Assembly (NCBI RefSeq): GCF_004801295.1
Contig: NZ_SSOC01000001.1
Coordinates: 434,001-498,000, forward strand
DNA length: 64,000 nt
Source: Pseudothauera nasutitermitis
Lineage (GTDB): Bacteria; Pseudomonadota; Gammaproteobacteria; Burkholderiales; Rhodocyclaceae
Direction of reading: 5' to 3'
The notes beneath the pieces were generated by a model, which was not told where the DNA came from, did no database searches, and saw only the letters and a program-made list of their open reading frames with translations. This document shows, one piece after another, positions 46,018 to 56,325 of this stretch; the stretch's first letter is position 1, and each line of letters begins with the position of its first letter. Made by a program: the position numbers and the translations under genes.

Positions 46018-46206
46018 GGAAAAACCTCGAAGAAAAATGTTCCGACGGAATGGATCGGGGCAGCAGCCCACGACGCAGTCCCAAGGCTAATGACGAAAAT
46101 CGCAGGAAATTAGGAATTTTGATCACTGCCACCGAACCAGGCCCACCTGGAGCAGTGTCGGGGCTAAAGTAATCCGATAGTCCGTTTCCCCAGGGGCCTG
46201 CGCCTT
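46018..46206. promoter_or_regulatory. Divergent promoter region between RND operon and BaeSR-like system
   Basis: 189 bases. The centre (46085-46125) is AT-rich (GACGAAAATCGCAGGAAATT, TTAGGAATTTTGATC) and is the likely site for promoters and for the response regulator. No clear dyad identified. Confidence 0.5.
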
Positions 46207-47589
46207 ATGAGGCTGAATATCACCGCCAAGCTGTTCCTGACCATGCTGATTACCTGCGCGCTGGTGCTGCTCATCAATAGCCTCGCCGGGCGCATCAGTT
46301 TCCAGCGCGGGTTCATGGACTATCTCAACGAGCAAGGCGTGACGCGCATGCACGAACTGCTGCCCCGCCTGCAGCAGGAATACCGCGAGCAAGGCGGCTG
46401 GCAACGCCTGCAGGACAACCTGCCCGCGCTGGGCGTGCTGATGCGGCCCGCAGTGCCGCAGGAAACCGGCCGCCCACAGGCGCCGCCGCTGTCGGACCAG
46501 ACCGGCGCCATCTTCCGCCTGGCGTTGCTGCACCCGGACTACAGCATGGTCACCGGCAATCCCGAGGCAGGACGCGACTCCATTCTGGTGCCCGTGGACG
46601 TCGATGGCGCCACCGTCGGCTGGCTGGCCATGGTGCCCTTCCAGCAAGTGCTGGCCGCTGGCGACGTACGCTTCTACGACGCGCAGTTGCGCGCCTGGTG
46701 GATCATCGGCACCAGTTCGGTATTGCTGGCGGCGCTGCTGGCCTGGTTGCTGGCACGCGCCCTGCTGCGGCGCCTGCGCGGCGTGACCGACGCCACCCAG
46801 CGCCTGGCCGAGGGCGACTTCAGCACACGCGTGCCCGTGATTGCACGCGACGAACTGGGCACGCTGGCGCAGAACTTCAACCTGCTGGCCCAGGGGCTGG
46901 AGCGCAACGAAAGTGCGCGCCGTACCCTCATGGCGGACATCTCGCACGAATTGCGTACGCCGCTGGCGGTGATGCGTGCCGATCTGGAAGCGATGCAGGA
47001 TGGCATCAGCCCGGTCGATACCGAATCGCTCGCCGCACTGCATCGGCAGGTCGGCCAGCTTGGCAACCTGGTCGAGGATCTGCACGAACTGTCCCTCACC
47101 GAGGCCGGCACACTGGCCTACCGCTACGAACCCATCGACCTGGCGACCGTTCTGCATGCGAGCGTCGCCAGCATGGCGGCGCGTTTCGAGGCGGCGGGGC
47201 TGCGTCTGCGTGCCGCGATTCCTGACGAGGCGCTGCGGCTCATGGGCGACGAGCGCCGCTTGCTGCAATTACTGACCAATCTGCTGAACAATGCGTTGCG
47301 CTACACCGATGCAGGGGGACAAGTGCGTCTGGCCTGCGACCGCAGCAACGGCGGATGGCTGCGCCTGTCGATCGAAGACAGCGCGCCGGGCGTGTCCGAC
47401 GACAAGCTGCCGCGCTTGTTCGAGCGTTTCTATCGTGCCGATGCCTCGCGCAACCGCAGCAGCGGCGGCAGTGGCCTGGGCCTGGCGATCTGCCGCAACA
47501 TCGTCGAAGCGCATGGCGGGCGCATCGTCGCCGGTCAATCGCCGCTGGGGGGCCTGCGCATCAGCATCGAACTACCGGAGGCGGCATGA
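46207..47589 (+). CDS. baeS: BaeS-like sensor histidine kinase
   Basis: 460 residues. Two membrane helices (about 8-27 and 160-182) enclose a periplasmic sensor. A HAMP linker (RLRGVTDATQRLAEGDFSTRVP) leads to the phospho-accepting H-box SHELRTPLAVM, the N-box LLTNLLNNALRYT, the G1 segment EDSAPGVSD and GGSGLGLAI. The periplasmic part resembles BaeS, which senses envelope stress and drives multidrug efflux genes. It overlaps the response regulator gene by four bases and is divergent from the RND operon it presumably controls. Confidence 0.9.
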   Translation: MRLNITAKLFLTMLITCALVLLINSLAGRISFQRGFMDYLNEQGVTRMHELLPRLQQEYREQGGWQRLQDNLPALGVLMRPAVPQETGRPQAPPLSDQTGAIFRLALLHPDYSMVTGNPEAGRDSILVPVDVDGATVGWLAMVPFQQVLAAGDVRFYDAQLRAWWIIGTSSVLLAALLAWLLARALLRRLRGVTDATQRLAEGDFSTRVPVIARDELGTLAQNFNLLAQGLERNESARRTLMADISHELRTPLAVMRADLEAMQDGISPVDTESLAALHRQVGQLGNLVEDLHELSLTEAGTLAYRYEPIDLATVLHASVASMAARFEAAGLRLRAAIPDEALRLMGDERRLLQLLTNLLNNALRYTDAGGQVRLACDRSNGGWLRLSIEDSAPGVSDDKLPRLFERFYRADASRNRSSGGSGLGLAICRNIVEAHGGRIVAGQSPLGGLRISIELPEAA

Positions 47590-48320
47590 CGAACGGTTCC
47601 GTTGCTTCGCCGCATCCGGCCCTCCCGCCGCAACAGAGCGGACGGGTGCTGGTCATCGAGGACGAGCCGCGCCTGGCCGCAGTGCAAGTGAAGTATCTGC
47701 AGGCGGCCGGCTACGACAGCCGGCCGTTGCACGATGGCGCCGCCGCGATCGACACCATCCGCGACTGGAAGCCCGATCTGGTGCTGCTGGACCTGATGCT
47801 GCCCGGCCGCGATGGTGTGGACATCTGTCGCGAGTTGCGTCGCTTCAGCGCGGTACCCGTCATCATGGTGACCGCGCGCGTGGAAGAAATCGACCGCCTG
47901 CTCGGCCTGGAGATCGGCGCTGACGACTATATCTGCAAGCCCTTCAGCCCCCGGGAGGTCGTGGCACGGGTGCATGCGGTGTTGCGCCGCTACCGTCATG
48001 CTCCGGAAAGCGCAGCCAGCGTCGATTCTCGACAGCCACGGCTGGTCATCGACTCCGAAGCCTGGCGTGCCAGCGTGGACGGTTGCGTACTGGAGCTGAC
48101 CCAGGTGGAGTTTCGTCTGCTGCGGGCGCTGGCCGCCGCACCAGGCCGGGTGTTCTCGCGCGATCAATTGATGGACCATGCCTACGCCGACAGACGCGTC
48201 GTCACTGACCGCACGGTGGACAGCCACATCAAGAATCTGCGCCGCAAGTTGGCCAAGGTGCAGGCCGGGGAATGGATCCGGTCGATATACGGGGTAGGCT
48301 TTCGCTTCAGCGATGAATGA
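47586..48320 (+). CDS. baeR: BaeR-like OmpR-family response regulator
   Basis: 244 residues. The receiver domain (about 20-135) has the acidic pocket EDE and the phospho-acceptor D69 (LLDLMLPGRDG); KPFSPREV carries the conserved Lys. The winged-helix domain follows (RLLRALAAAPGRVFSRDQLMDHAY, VTDRTVDSHIKNLRRKL). The extra 18 N-terminal residues are as in BaeR. Expected to activate the adjacent RND pump. Confidence 0.92.
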   Translation: MTNGSVASPHPALPPQQSGRVLVIEDEPRLAAVQVKYLQAAGYDSRPLHDGAAAIDTIRDWKPDLVLLDLMLPGRDGVDICRELRRFSAVPVIMVTARVEEIDRLLGLEIGADDYICKPFSPREVVARVHAVLRRYRHAPESAASVDSRQPRLVIDSEAWRASVDGCVLELTQVEFRLLRALAAAPGRVFSRDQLMDHAYADRRVVTDRTVDSHIKNLRRKLAKVQAGEWIRSIYGVGFRFSDE

Positions 48321-48460
48321 CGCCGGCTGACACAAGCCGCAGCAACGATGCCGACACGAGTTTTTTCCCGTTGGCGCCTCGGGCATAGCAGCCCAGCTGA
48401 AAACCAATGCGGAAATTATCGATTCAGTTCGCGGTCGTTGTGCGCCAGACTGCGTGGGCC

Positions 48461-48487
48461 TTAGCACTCTACGCATGAGAGTGCTAA
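48461..48487 (+). promoter_or_regulatory. CIRCE element (HrcA operator) of groESL
   Basis: TTAGCACTC, nine bases and GAGTGCTAA: a perfect match to the CIRCE consensus, 85 bases before groES. It predicts repression by HrcA, encoded outside the window. No clear heat-shock sigma-32 promoter was seen. Confidence 0.96.
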
Positions 48488-48571
48488 CAAGCGGGGCGGA
48501 CAGGCCGCCCGCGCCTGGCATCAGACTCCCGCGCCTGCATGGCGTAACCCAACAGACTGGAGGTTCAGCAC

Positions 48572-50520
<1,949 letters not shown>

Positions 50521-50544
50521 GTCCTCGCGCCTGAGCTGTACTGG

Positions 50545-50586
50545 AAAGGCCGGATGCCCATAGGGCATCCGGCCTTTTCTTTTTCT
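50545..50586 (+). terminator. Intrinsic terminator of groESL
   Basis: AAAGGCCGGATGCCC, an ATA loop and GGGCATCCGGCC run into TTTTCTTTTT, 25 bases past the groEL stop. Confidence 0.93.
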
Positions 50587-50714
50587 GCCCTGACTGTTTG
50601 TCCAGACGGCAAACCGGTCCAATGGGGTGAATTCGGCAATCGGGGCCGACCCACGTCCATGCAATCGGGCTACCGCATGCCTCCATTGAATCCAGATATT
50701 TCAAGCTGCATCAG

Positions 50715-50734
50715 GGGTTAAGGAAACTTAACCC
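50715..50734 (+). promoter_or_regulatory. GGGTTAAG-GAAA-CTTAACCC hairpin before hutW
   Basis: A perfect 8-bp stem capped by a GAAA tetraloop, 26 bases upstream of the Fur-type box. It could be a protein-binding dyad or an RNA hairpin in the hutW leader. The rest of 50587-50714 shows nothing recognisable. Confidence 0.45.
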
Positions 50735-50759
50735 TCCCGGCGTTGAGTTGAGCCATGGG

Positions 50760-50774
50760 TGGGAATTATTCTCA
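50760..50774 (+). promoter_or_regulatory. Fur-type box before hutW
   Basis: TGGGAATTATTCTCA is a 7-1-7 dyad (one mismatch between arms) of the Fur class, 27 bases before the hutW start in AT-rich DNA. It predicts repression of the heme operon when iron is sufficient. Confidence 0.7.
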
Positions 50775-50800
50775 ACAAAAATATATGACTGCTCTGGACC

Positions 50801-52210
50801 ATGGCTTACCCACTGCCCCTTGCCGAACTGATGGCGCCTTTCGAGCGCCGTATCCTGCACCCCTGGATGAACCGCAACGTGCGGCCGATTTCAGATCCGG
50901 GGCAGGTCTATCCTGCCCTGCTGCACACCACGGCGCCGCGCCTGGCCTATCTGCACGTGCCTTTCTGCGCCAATCACTGCCTGTTCTGCGGTTTCTACCG
51001 CAACAAGTCCAACGAAGAGGCGATGACGGACTACACCGATCGCCTGATCGACGAGATCGTCCAGGATGGCGCCCGGGCCGGCATGCAGGGCGCGCCGGTG
51101 GAAGCCGTGTTCTTCGGCGGCGGCACGCCGAGCGCGCTGTCCGCGCAGGATCTGAACCGCATCCTCAGGGCGCTGCGCGAGCATCTTCCCCTGACGCCGG
51201 ACTGCGAGATCACCATCGAAGGGCGCGTGGCCGGGTTCGATGACGAAAGGATCGATGCCTGCATCGAAGGCGGGGCCAACCGCTTCTCGATCGGCATCCA
51301 AACCTTCGACACGGCGCTGCGCCGCCGCATGGGCCGCAAGGCCTCGCAGGAAGAGGCCGTGGATTTTCTCTCCAGGCTGGTCGCGCGGCAGCGCGCCGTG
51401 ATCGTGTGCGACCTGATCTACGGCCTGCCCGCGCAGACCGACGAGATCTGGCGGCGCGACGTGGCGTTGTGCGAAGAGATCGGCCTGGATGGCGTCGACC
51501 TGTACTGCCTGACCCTGCACGCGGGCAGTCCGCTGGCCCTGTCCATCGACAAGGGGGCCTTGCCCCAGGCTGGCGATCACGAGCTTGCGCAGCGCCGCTA
51601 CCGCGAAGGCGGGGAAATCCTCGAAGCGGCCGGCTGGACCCGTATCAGCCAGGCGCACTGGCGCCGCTCGGCGCGCGAGGGCAACCGCTACAACAACGCC
51701 ACCAAGACGGGGGCCGACTGCCTCGCCTTCGGGGCCGGCGCGGGCGGCATCCTTGCGGGCTACCGCTTCCTGCTGGAAAGCGACACCGAAGCCTACCAGG
51801 CACGCGTCGCCGCAGGCGAGAAGCCGCTTGGCGGCATGCTGGCGCCCACGCCGCACCACCGCGTCTGCGGCATGGTGATGGAGGGCCTGGAGGAGGGCTC
51901 GCTCGACCTGCGGCGTCTTGAACAGATGGTGGCGCCCGGTTTCGTCGCGGCGCTGGAACCCCTGTTCTCCTATTGGGCGGCACAGGGGCTGGTCAGCCGC
52001 GAGCGGGGCAGCCTGAACCTGAGCGTCAGCGGCCGCTACTGGTACAACAACATCGCCGCGCAGCTCTTCATGCTCATCGGCACCTACCTCGACGGGCCGC
52101 CGCCCGCCGCAGCGGCGCATCCCGGCGGCCATCCCACGGGCATTCCGCGCCCGCTCCCTTTCTCTTCGAAGCCACAAGGCCATCCCCATGAACGCAGTCA
52201 CCACGCATGA
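50801..52210 (+). CDS. hutW: Anaerobic heme-degrading radical SAM methyltransferase HutW/ChuW
   Basis: 469 residues. The radical SAM cluster motif CANHCLFC (C56, C60, C63) lies in YLHVPFCANHCLFCGFYRNKS; GGGTPSAL (about 107) is the AdoMet-binding glycine run; HemW-like parts follow (RFSIGIQTFDTALRRRMGRK, DLIYGLPAQTDEIWRRD). YNNATKTGADCLAFGAGAGG and the C-terminal SVSGRYWYNNIAAQ are HutW/ChuW-specific. ChuW opens the heme ring without oxygen and releases iron with anaerobilin. It overlaps hutX by 23 bases. Confidence 0.93.
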   Translation: MAYPLPLAELMAPFERRILHPWMNRNVRPISDPGQVYPALLHTTAPRLAYLHVPFCANHCLFCGFYRNKSNEEAMTDYTDRLIDEIVQDGARAGMQGAPVEAVFFGGGTPSALSAQDLNRILRALREHLPLTPDCEITIEGRVAGFDDERIDACIEGGANRFSIGIQTFDTALRRRMGRKASQEEAVDFLSRLVARQRAVIVCDLIYGLPAQTDEIWRRDVALCEEIGLDGVDLYCLTLHAGSPLALSIDKGALPQAGDHELAQRRYREGGEILEAAGWTRISQAHWRRSAREGNRYNNATKTGADCLAFGAGAGGILAGYRFLLESDTEAYQARVAAGEKPLGGMLAPTPHHRVCGMVMEGLEEGSLDLRRLEQMVAPGFVAALEPLFSYWAAQGLVSRERGSLNLSVSGRYWYNNIAAQLFMLIGTYLDGPPPAAAAHPGGHPTGIPRPLPFSSKPQGHPHERSHHA

Positions 52211-52727
52211 AACCAACGCGGCACGTCTGGACGAGCTTCGCGCCCGCCTGAGCGCCGATGCCTCCGGCGTGCTCGAAATGCTCGCCCAGGAATTCGCGGT
52301 CAGCATGAAGACCGTGATCGAATGCCTGCCCGAATCCTCCCGCGCCCTGGCCGCCGGGACGCACGCCGAGGCGGTGCTGCTGGAGATCGCCGACTGGGGG
52401 CCGGTAACGGTACTGGTGCATACCCCCGACGTGATCCTCGAATGCAAGGCATCGCTGCCCGCGGGCCGCTTCGGCCACGGTTTCTACAATATCGGCGGCG
52501 GCAGCCCGGTGAGCGGCCATCTGCGCCTGGAGCGCTGCAAGACGCTGGCTTTCGTGCGCCGCCCCTTCATGGGGGCGGACAGTTGTTCGGTGAACTTCCT
52601 CAACGCCGACGGCGAGGCCATGTTCAAGGTCTTCGTCGGCCGTGACGAGAAGCGCGCATTGCTGGCCGACCAGGTGGAACGCTTCACCGCGCTGTGGAAC
52701 CGCCTGGGCACGGAGGTGGCGGCATGA
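52188..52727 (+). CDS. hutX: Heme-utilisation carrier protein HutX/ChuX
   Basis: 179 residues. VLEMLAQEFAVSMKTVIECLP, WGPVTVLVHTPDVILECKASLPAG and FGHGFYNIGGGSPVSGHLR are hallmarks of the HutX/ChuX/HugX family of cytoplasmic heme carriers, which bind heme and hand it to the degrading enzyme. The gene overlaps hutW in another frame, a sign of tight coupling, and is followed by repeat B copy 2. Confidence 0.93.
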   Translation: MNAVTTHETNAARLDELRARLSADASGVLEMLAQEFAVSMKTVIECLPESSRALAAGTHAEAVLLEIADWGPVTVLVHTPDVILECKASLPAGRFGHGFYNIGGGSPVSGHLRLERCKTLAFVRRPFMGADSCSVNFLNADGEAMFKVFVGRDEKRALLADQVERFTALWNRLGTEVAA

Positions 52728-52809
52728 GCGCCCCCGCCCGCCCGCCCGAAGGGGGCGCTCGTCCTCCCCTGGGGAGGAGGTCGCGCAGCGACAGGAGGGT
52801 AGTCCAATG
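52726..52809 (+). repeat. Interspersed repeat B, copy 2
   Basis: About 84 bp, plus strand, matching the inverse of 32698-32781. It begins at the stop codon of hutX and ends in the ATG of the ChuY-like gene, with AGGAGGG before that start. Confidence 0.88.
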
Positions 52810-53454
52810 AGCGCGCCGTCGCTGATCGTCTTCGGCGCGCGCAAGGGCGCCGGCCTGGCCGTCGCGCAGGCGGCGCGGGCCGCCGGATGGGCCGTCACCG
52901 TGGTCGTCCGTCCGGGCGCGGACGCCAGCGCGCTGTCCGCCGCCGGCTGCCAGGTGCGTGAAGCCGACGCCCTCGACACCGCCGCCGTGTCCGAGAGCTT
53001 TGCCGGCCTGCCGTCTGCGGCCTGGGTGGTGAGCACGCTGGGCGGCTTCGACCCCGTGGTCGACAACTTCGGCAACCGCAACGTGATCGCCGCCGCGCGG
53101 GCCCATGGTGTGCAGGGCATGCTGCTGGTCTCGTCACTGGGGGCGGGCGACAGCCGTGCATACGCCTCGCCGAAACTGGTGGCCGCCATCGGTCCGGTGC
53201 TCGATGCCAAGACCCGGGCGGAAGACGCGCTGCGCGCCAGCGGTCTGGCCTTCGCCATCGTCCGCCCCGGTGGCCTGGTGGATGGGCAGGCCAGTGGCAG
53301 CGGGCAGCTCGTCGAGGCGCAGGACGTCCATGGCTACCTGAGCCGTACGGAGTTGGCCAGCCTGATCCTGCGCCTGCTGGCGGGAGGAGGTCTGTCGGGC
53401 CAGACGCTTGCCGCCATCGATCCAGCGTGTCCGCCGCCTGCCCGGTATGCATGA
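52807..53454 (+). CDS. ChuY-like NAD(P)H-binding anaerobilin reductase
   Basis: 215 residues of the NmrA/SDR-like Rossmann fold: LIVFGARKGAGLAVAQAARAAGWAVTVVVRP at the N-terminus, VVSTLGGF and LLVSSLGAGDSRAY, then AIVRPGGLVDG. In E. coli ChuY, a protein of this fold, reduces the tetrapyrrole made by ChuW. The place after hutW-hutX (as in chuW-chuX-chuY) supports the same job. The start ATG and its ribosome site AGGAGGG come from repeat B. General SDR alternatives cannot be excluded. Confidence 0.78.
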   Translation: MSAPSLIVFGARKGAGLAVAQAARAAGWAVTVVVRPGADASALSAAGCQVREADALDTAAVSESFAGLPSAAWVVSTLGGFDPVVDNFGNRNVIAAARAHGVQGMLLVSSLGAGDSRAYASPKLVAAIGPVLDAKTRAEDALRASGLAFAIVRPGGLVDGQASGSGQLVEAQDVHGYLSRTELASLILRLLAGGGLSGQTLAAIDPACPPPARYA

Positions 53455-53537
53455 CAGCCTGTTGATTCTCACGACCGTGCAATCCACCACATCGCGACAT
53501 CCGGGTCCGGCAAGGATTGGCATGGAGGATTAGTTTA

Positions 53538-53552
53538 TGAGAACTGTTCTCA
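53538..53552 (+). promoter_or_regulatory. Fur-type box before the two-component system
   Basis: TGAGAACTGTTCTCA is a perfect 7-1-7 dyad (17 bases with flanks ATG...CAT at 53537-53553), 70 bases upstream of the response regulator start. It is the same class as the box before hutW. Confidence 0.68.
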
Positions 53553-53621
53553 TGTAGAATATTTGGGTTTTGATCATCCAGATGATGCCGGGCTTGGCGC
53601 TGCGCCGGATCGGGGGTGGGT

Positions 53622-54290
53622 ATGCGGGTACTGATTGTTGAAGATGATCCTCAGGTGAGCTATTGGCTCGGCTGCAAGCTGCAAGGCTGCGGCCATGGTT
53701 GCCGCCTGGTCGACAGTGGCGAGCAGGCGCTCGAGATCATGGCGAGCGAGGCCTTCGATGCAGTCCTGCTCGACCGCATGCTGCCCGGCATGGATGGCAT
53801 AGAGGTGCTGCGGGCCATGCGCGGGCGGTCGCATCCGCCGGTGATGATCCTGTCCGCCGTGGACGAATCCGGTGATCGCGTAGAAGGTTTGCGCGCCGGT
53901 GCCGAGGACTATCTCGGCAAGCCCTTCGATTTCACCGAGCTCCTGCTGCGGCTGGAGGGCCTGGTGCGCCGCTGCGGGGTGCTGCCCGACGACGAAAAGG
54001 TGCTGGTGCTCGACGATCTGGTCATCGACCTGCGCCAGCGGCGTGTCACGCGCGGCGGTGAGGCCATCGACCTGACCGAGAAGGAATTCGCCTTGCTGCA
54101 GGTGCTCGCCGAGAACCTCGGGCGCACGGTGACCCGCGCCATGCTGCTGGAAAAAGTCTGGGGCTACCAGTTCGATCCGCAAACCAACCTGATTGATGTC
54201 CATGTTTCCAAGCTGCGAGGCAAGATCGACCGCAACTTCCCGCGTACGCTCCTGCGCACCGTCAGATCGGTGGGTTATGCGCTGGGCTGA
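53622..54290 (+). CDS. OmpR-family response regulator, probably iron-controlled
   Basis: 222 residues from ATG 53622; a GTG two codons earlier overlaps the ribosome-binding G run and was rejected. Receiver domain with acidic pair at 8-9, phospho-acceptor D51 (LLDRMLPGMDG) and KPFDF; winged helix with LTEKEFALLQVLAENLGRTVTRAMLLEKVWGY and RTVRSVGYALG. It overlaps the kinase gene. A Fur-type box upstream suggests that iron status sets its level; targets are unknown but may be heme or iron genes nearby. Confidence 0.9.
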   Translation: MRVLIVEDDPQVSYWLGCKLQGCGHGCRLVDSGEQALEIMASEAFDAVLLDRMLPGMDGIEVLRAMRGRSHPPVMILSAVDESGDRVEGLRAGAEDYLGKPFDFTELLLRLEGLVRRCGVLPDDEKVLVLDDLVIDLRQRRVTRGGEAIDLTEKEFALLQVLAENLGRTVTRAMLLEKVWGYQFDPQTNLIDVHVSKLRGKIDRNFPRTLLRTVRSVGYALG

Positions 54291-55707
54291 GCGCCTGGTC
54301 AGTCTGCTGGAGACGAGCACTTTTCGGTATGCCTCGCTGATCGCCTTCATCTTCCTGCTGGTCGTGGCCGGCTCGGTGCTGTTCAGCCGCAGCCAGATCG
54401 AGCGCCTGCTGCACGACCATGTGCACGAGATGATTCTGGAAGACATCCAGGACCACGAACACAAGCAACTCCTGAGGAACGCCGAAAGGCTCGCGCATGC
54501 GCTTGCGGATGGCGAAATGCGCGAGCGCACCGACAGCCTGGCGCTCGTGCTCAACGCGCAGGGCGAAGTGCTGTTCGGCGCCAGGGAACTGGCCGATGCG
54601 CTGTCCTGCCGGCCGCCTTGCGCCCTGGGCTGGCGTACCGTGGTGATGGCCGGAAACGACGGCTATCCCATGCAGATCATCGGCATGCAGCTGCCGCTGT
54701 CGGATGGTGGCGTGCTGTTCCGCGCCTACGACGTGCTGCCGATGCTCGAACGCGTCCGCATCATCCCGCTGGTGGCCGGCGCGGGCCTGTTCGCCGTCCT
54801 GCTCTCCAGCCTGGGGATCGGCCTGTGTTCCAGCCTGCGCAGCATGCGCCGGGTCGATCGCATTCGCAGCGCCCTGAGCCGCTATGCCAGCGGCGACCGC
54901 GAGGTGCAGGTGCCCTCGCGCGAAGGCGGCGGCGATGAGTTCGATCTGCTGGGCATGGACATCAACCATGTGCTCGGGCGCGTCAATATCCTCATGGAAG
55001 AGGTGAAGAGCGTGAGCGGCCATCTCGCCCACGAACTGCGCACGCCGCTGACCCGCCTGCACAGCCGTCTGGCCGGCGTGGCCGAACGCCTGGACGACGA
55101 CATGCGCGGCGACGTCATGGCCGCGGTGGGGGAGGCCGAGCGCATCCAGCGCATGTTCAAGGCCGTGCTGCGCATCGGTGAGATCGAGGCCGGGCGCTGC
55201 GCGCACGTGTTCGAATGGTTCGACAGCCGGGCCTTGCTGTGCGACGTGAAGGACTATTACCAGCCATTGGTCGAGGCGGCGGGCATGCGGCTGAGTCTGG
55301 AGGAGTCGGCTGAGGAACTGGAACTGTACGGGGATCGCGCATTGTTGTTCCAGGCGCTTTCCAACCTCCTTGAAAACGCCGTCAAGTACGCCCCCGACGG
55401 GGATGGCATTGTGTTGATGGCCCGTAGGCGGGGCTCGGAATTCGAGCTCGGCGTGGCGGATGATGGCCCGGGCATCCCTGAAGCGAAGCGAGGCGAAGCG
55501 GTCGAGCGCTTCCGCCGCATGGGTGGAAATGCGCAGGGCAGTGGCCTTGGACTGGCCCTTGTGAATGCCGTCGCCAAGTTGCACGCGGTGCCGCTGGTGC
55601 TGGCGGACAACGTGCCGCGCGGGCTGGTCGCGACCCTGTGCTTCAAGCGCTCGCAGTGGCGCCATCGTCCGCCTGCCGATCCAGGCAGGGCAATCGATGA
55701 AGCCTGA
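54277..55707 (+). CDS. Sensor histidine kinase, partner of the preceding regulator
   Basis: 476 residues from ATG 54277, overlapping the regulator stop. Two membrane helices (about 17-34 and 160-185) flank a small periplasmic domain with a Cys pair in DALSCRPPCALGW. HAMP-like linker, H-box SGHLAHELRTPLTRL, N-box ALSNLLENAVKYA, DDGPGIP and GSGLGLALV are intact. The Cys pair could form a disulfide or bind a ligand. Signal unknown; Fur-type control suggests iron or heme. Confidence 0.9.
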   Translation: MRWAERLVSLLETSTFRYASLIAFIFLLVVAGSVLFSRSQIERLLHDHVHEMILEDIQDHEHKQLLRNAERLAHALADGEMRERTDSLALVLNAQGEVLFGARELADALSCRPPCALGWRTVVMAGNDGYPMQIIGMQLPLSDGGVLFRAYDVLPMLERVRIIPLVAGAGLFAVLLSSLGIGLCSSLRSMRRVDRIRSALSRYASGDREVQVPSREGGGDEFDLLGMDINHVLGRVNILMEEVKSVSGHLAHELRTPLTRLHSRLAGVAERLDDDMRGDVMAAVGEAERIQRMFKAVLRIGEIEAGRCAHVFEWFDSRALLCDVKDYYQPLVEAAGMRLSLEESAEELELYGDRALLFQALSNLLENAVKYAPDGDGIVLMARRRGSEFELGVADDGPGIPEAKRGEAVERFRRMGGNAQGSGLGLALVNAVAKLHAVPLVLADNVPRGLVATLCFKRSQWRHRPPADPGRAIDEA

Positions 55708-55810
55708 AGCCGTGGCCGGCGTATTGGCGTATTGAAATCCTCGGCAGGCCGGTAGCACATCCCTCCCTTCCTGGGAAGGCGTTGCACCATCAAAGCCTGG
55801 GATCAAACAT

Positions 55811-56254
55811 CTACTGCCCGGCCTGAGGAGCGCGCGCCCGCGCTTCGTCCACCGATTCCGGGCGGGACCACATCCAGCATGCCCCGATCGCCATGCCGAT
55901 GGCCGCCACGACGATGACCCAGCGATGCGGCACCGTCCAGAGCATGACCAGCAGGCAGGCACTCATCGCCAGTGAAGCGCTCAGCTTGGCCTTGTGCGCG
56001 ACGACGCGGCCATTGTGCCAGTTGTGGAGCATGGGCCCGAACACCCGGTGGCGCGCCAGCCAGGCGCTCAGGCGCGGCGAACTGCGGTTTGCCGCCCACG
56101 CCGAGAGCAGGATGAATTCCGTGGTCGGGATGCCGGGGATCACCAGTGCGAGCAACCCGACCGCCAGACTGGCGTAGGCCAGTGCCAGCCAGGCCCAGCG
56201 TTTGCCGCGCGACAGCGGAGGGGGCGTGGATTGCAGTTCGGTCGAAGACTTCAT
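55811..56254 (-). CDS. YbaN/DUF454 inner-membrane protein
   Basis: 147 residues with about three to four membrane segments. GKRWAWLALAYASLAVGLLALVIPGIPTTEFILLSAWAANRSSPRL, in which PGIPTTEF and RSSPRL are the DUF454 signature, then HNWHNGRVVAHKAK. The family is frequently found beside heme-uptake or heme-oxygenase genes but its action is not known. It lies 71 bases after the heme oxygenase gene in the same orientation. Confidence 0.88.
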   Translation of the reverse strand: MKSSTELQSTPPPLSRGKRWAWLALAYASLAVGLLALVIPGIPTTEFILLSAWAANRSSPRLSAWLARHRVFGPMLHNWHNGRVVAHKAKLSASLAMSACLLVMLWTVPHRWVIVVAAIGMAIGACWMWSRPESVDEARARAPQAGQ

Positions 56255-56325
56255 CGGATGTGGCGGAAGTAGGTCTGCGGAACGGGTTTTCCGGCGCCAG
56301 CGGGCGAGCTGGCGCCGGCGGAAGC

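Noticed and set aside
48321..48460. Sigma-32 heat-shock promoter for groESL
   Set aside because: No convincing CTTGAAA/CCCCAT pair was seen; control through the perfect CIRCE element is sufficient.
53616..53621. GTG start for the response regulator two codons before the chosen ATG
   Set aside because: It overlaps the G-rich ribosome-binding stretch; the ATG gives the standard MRVLIVEDD start.
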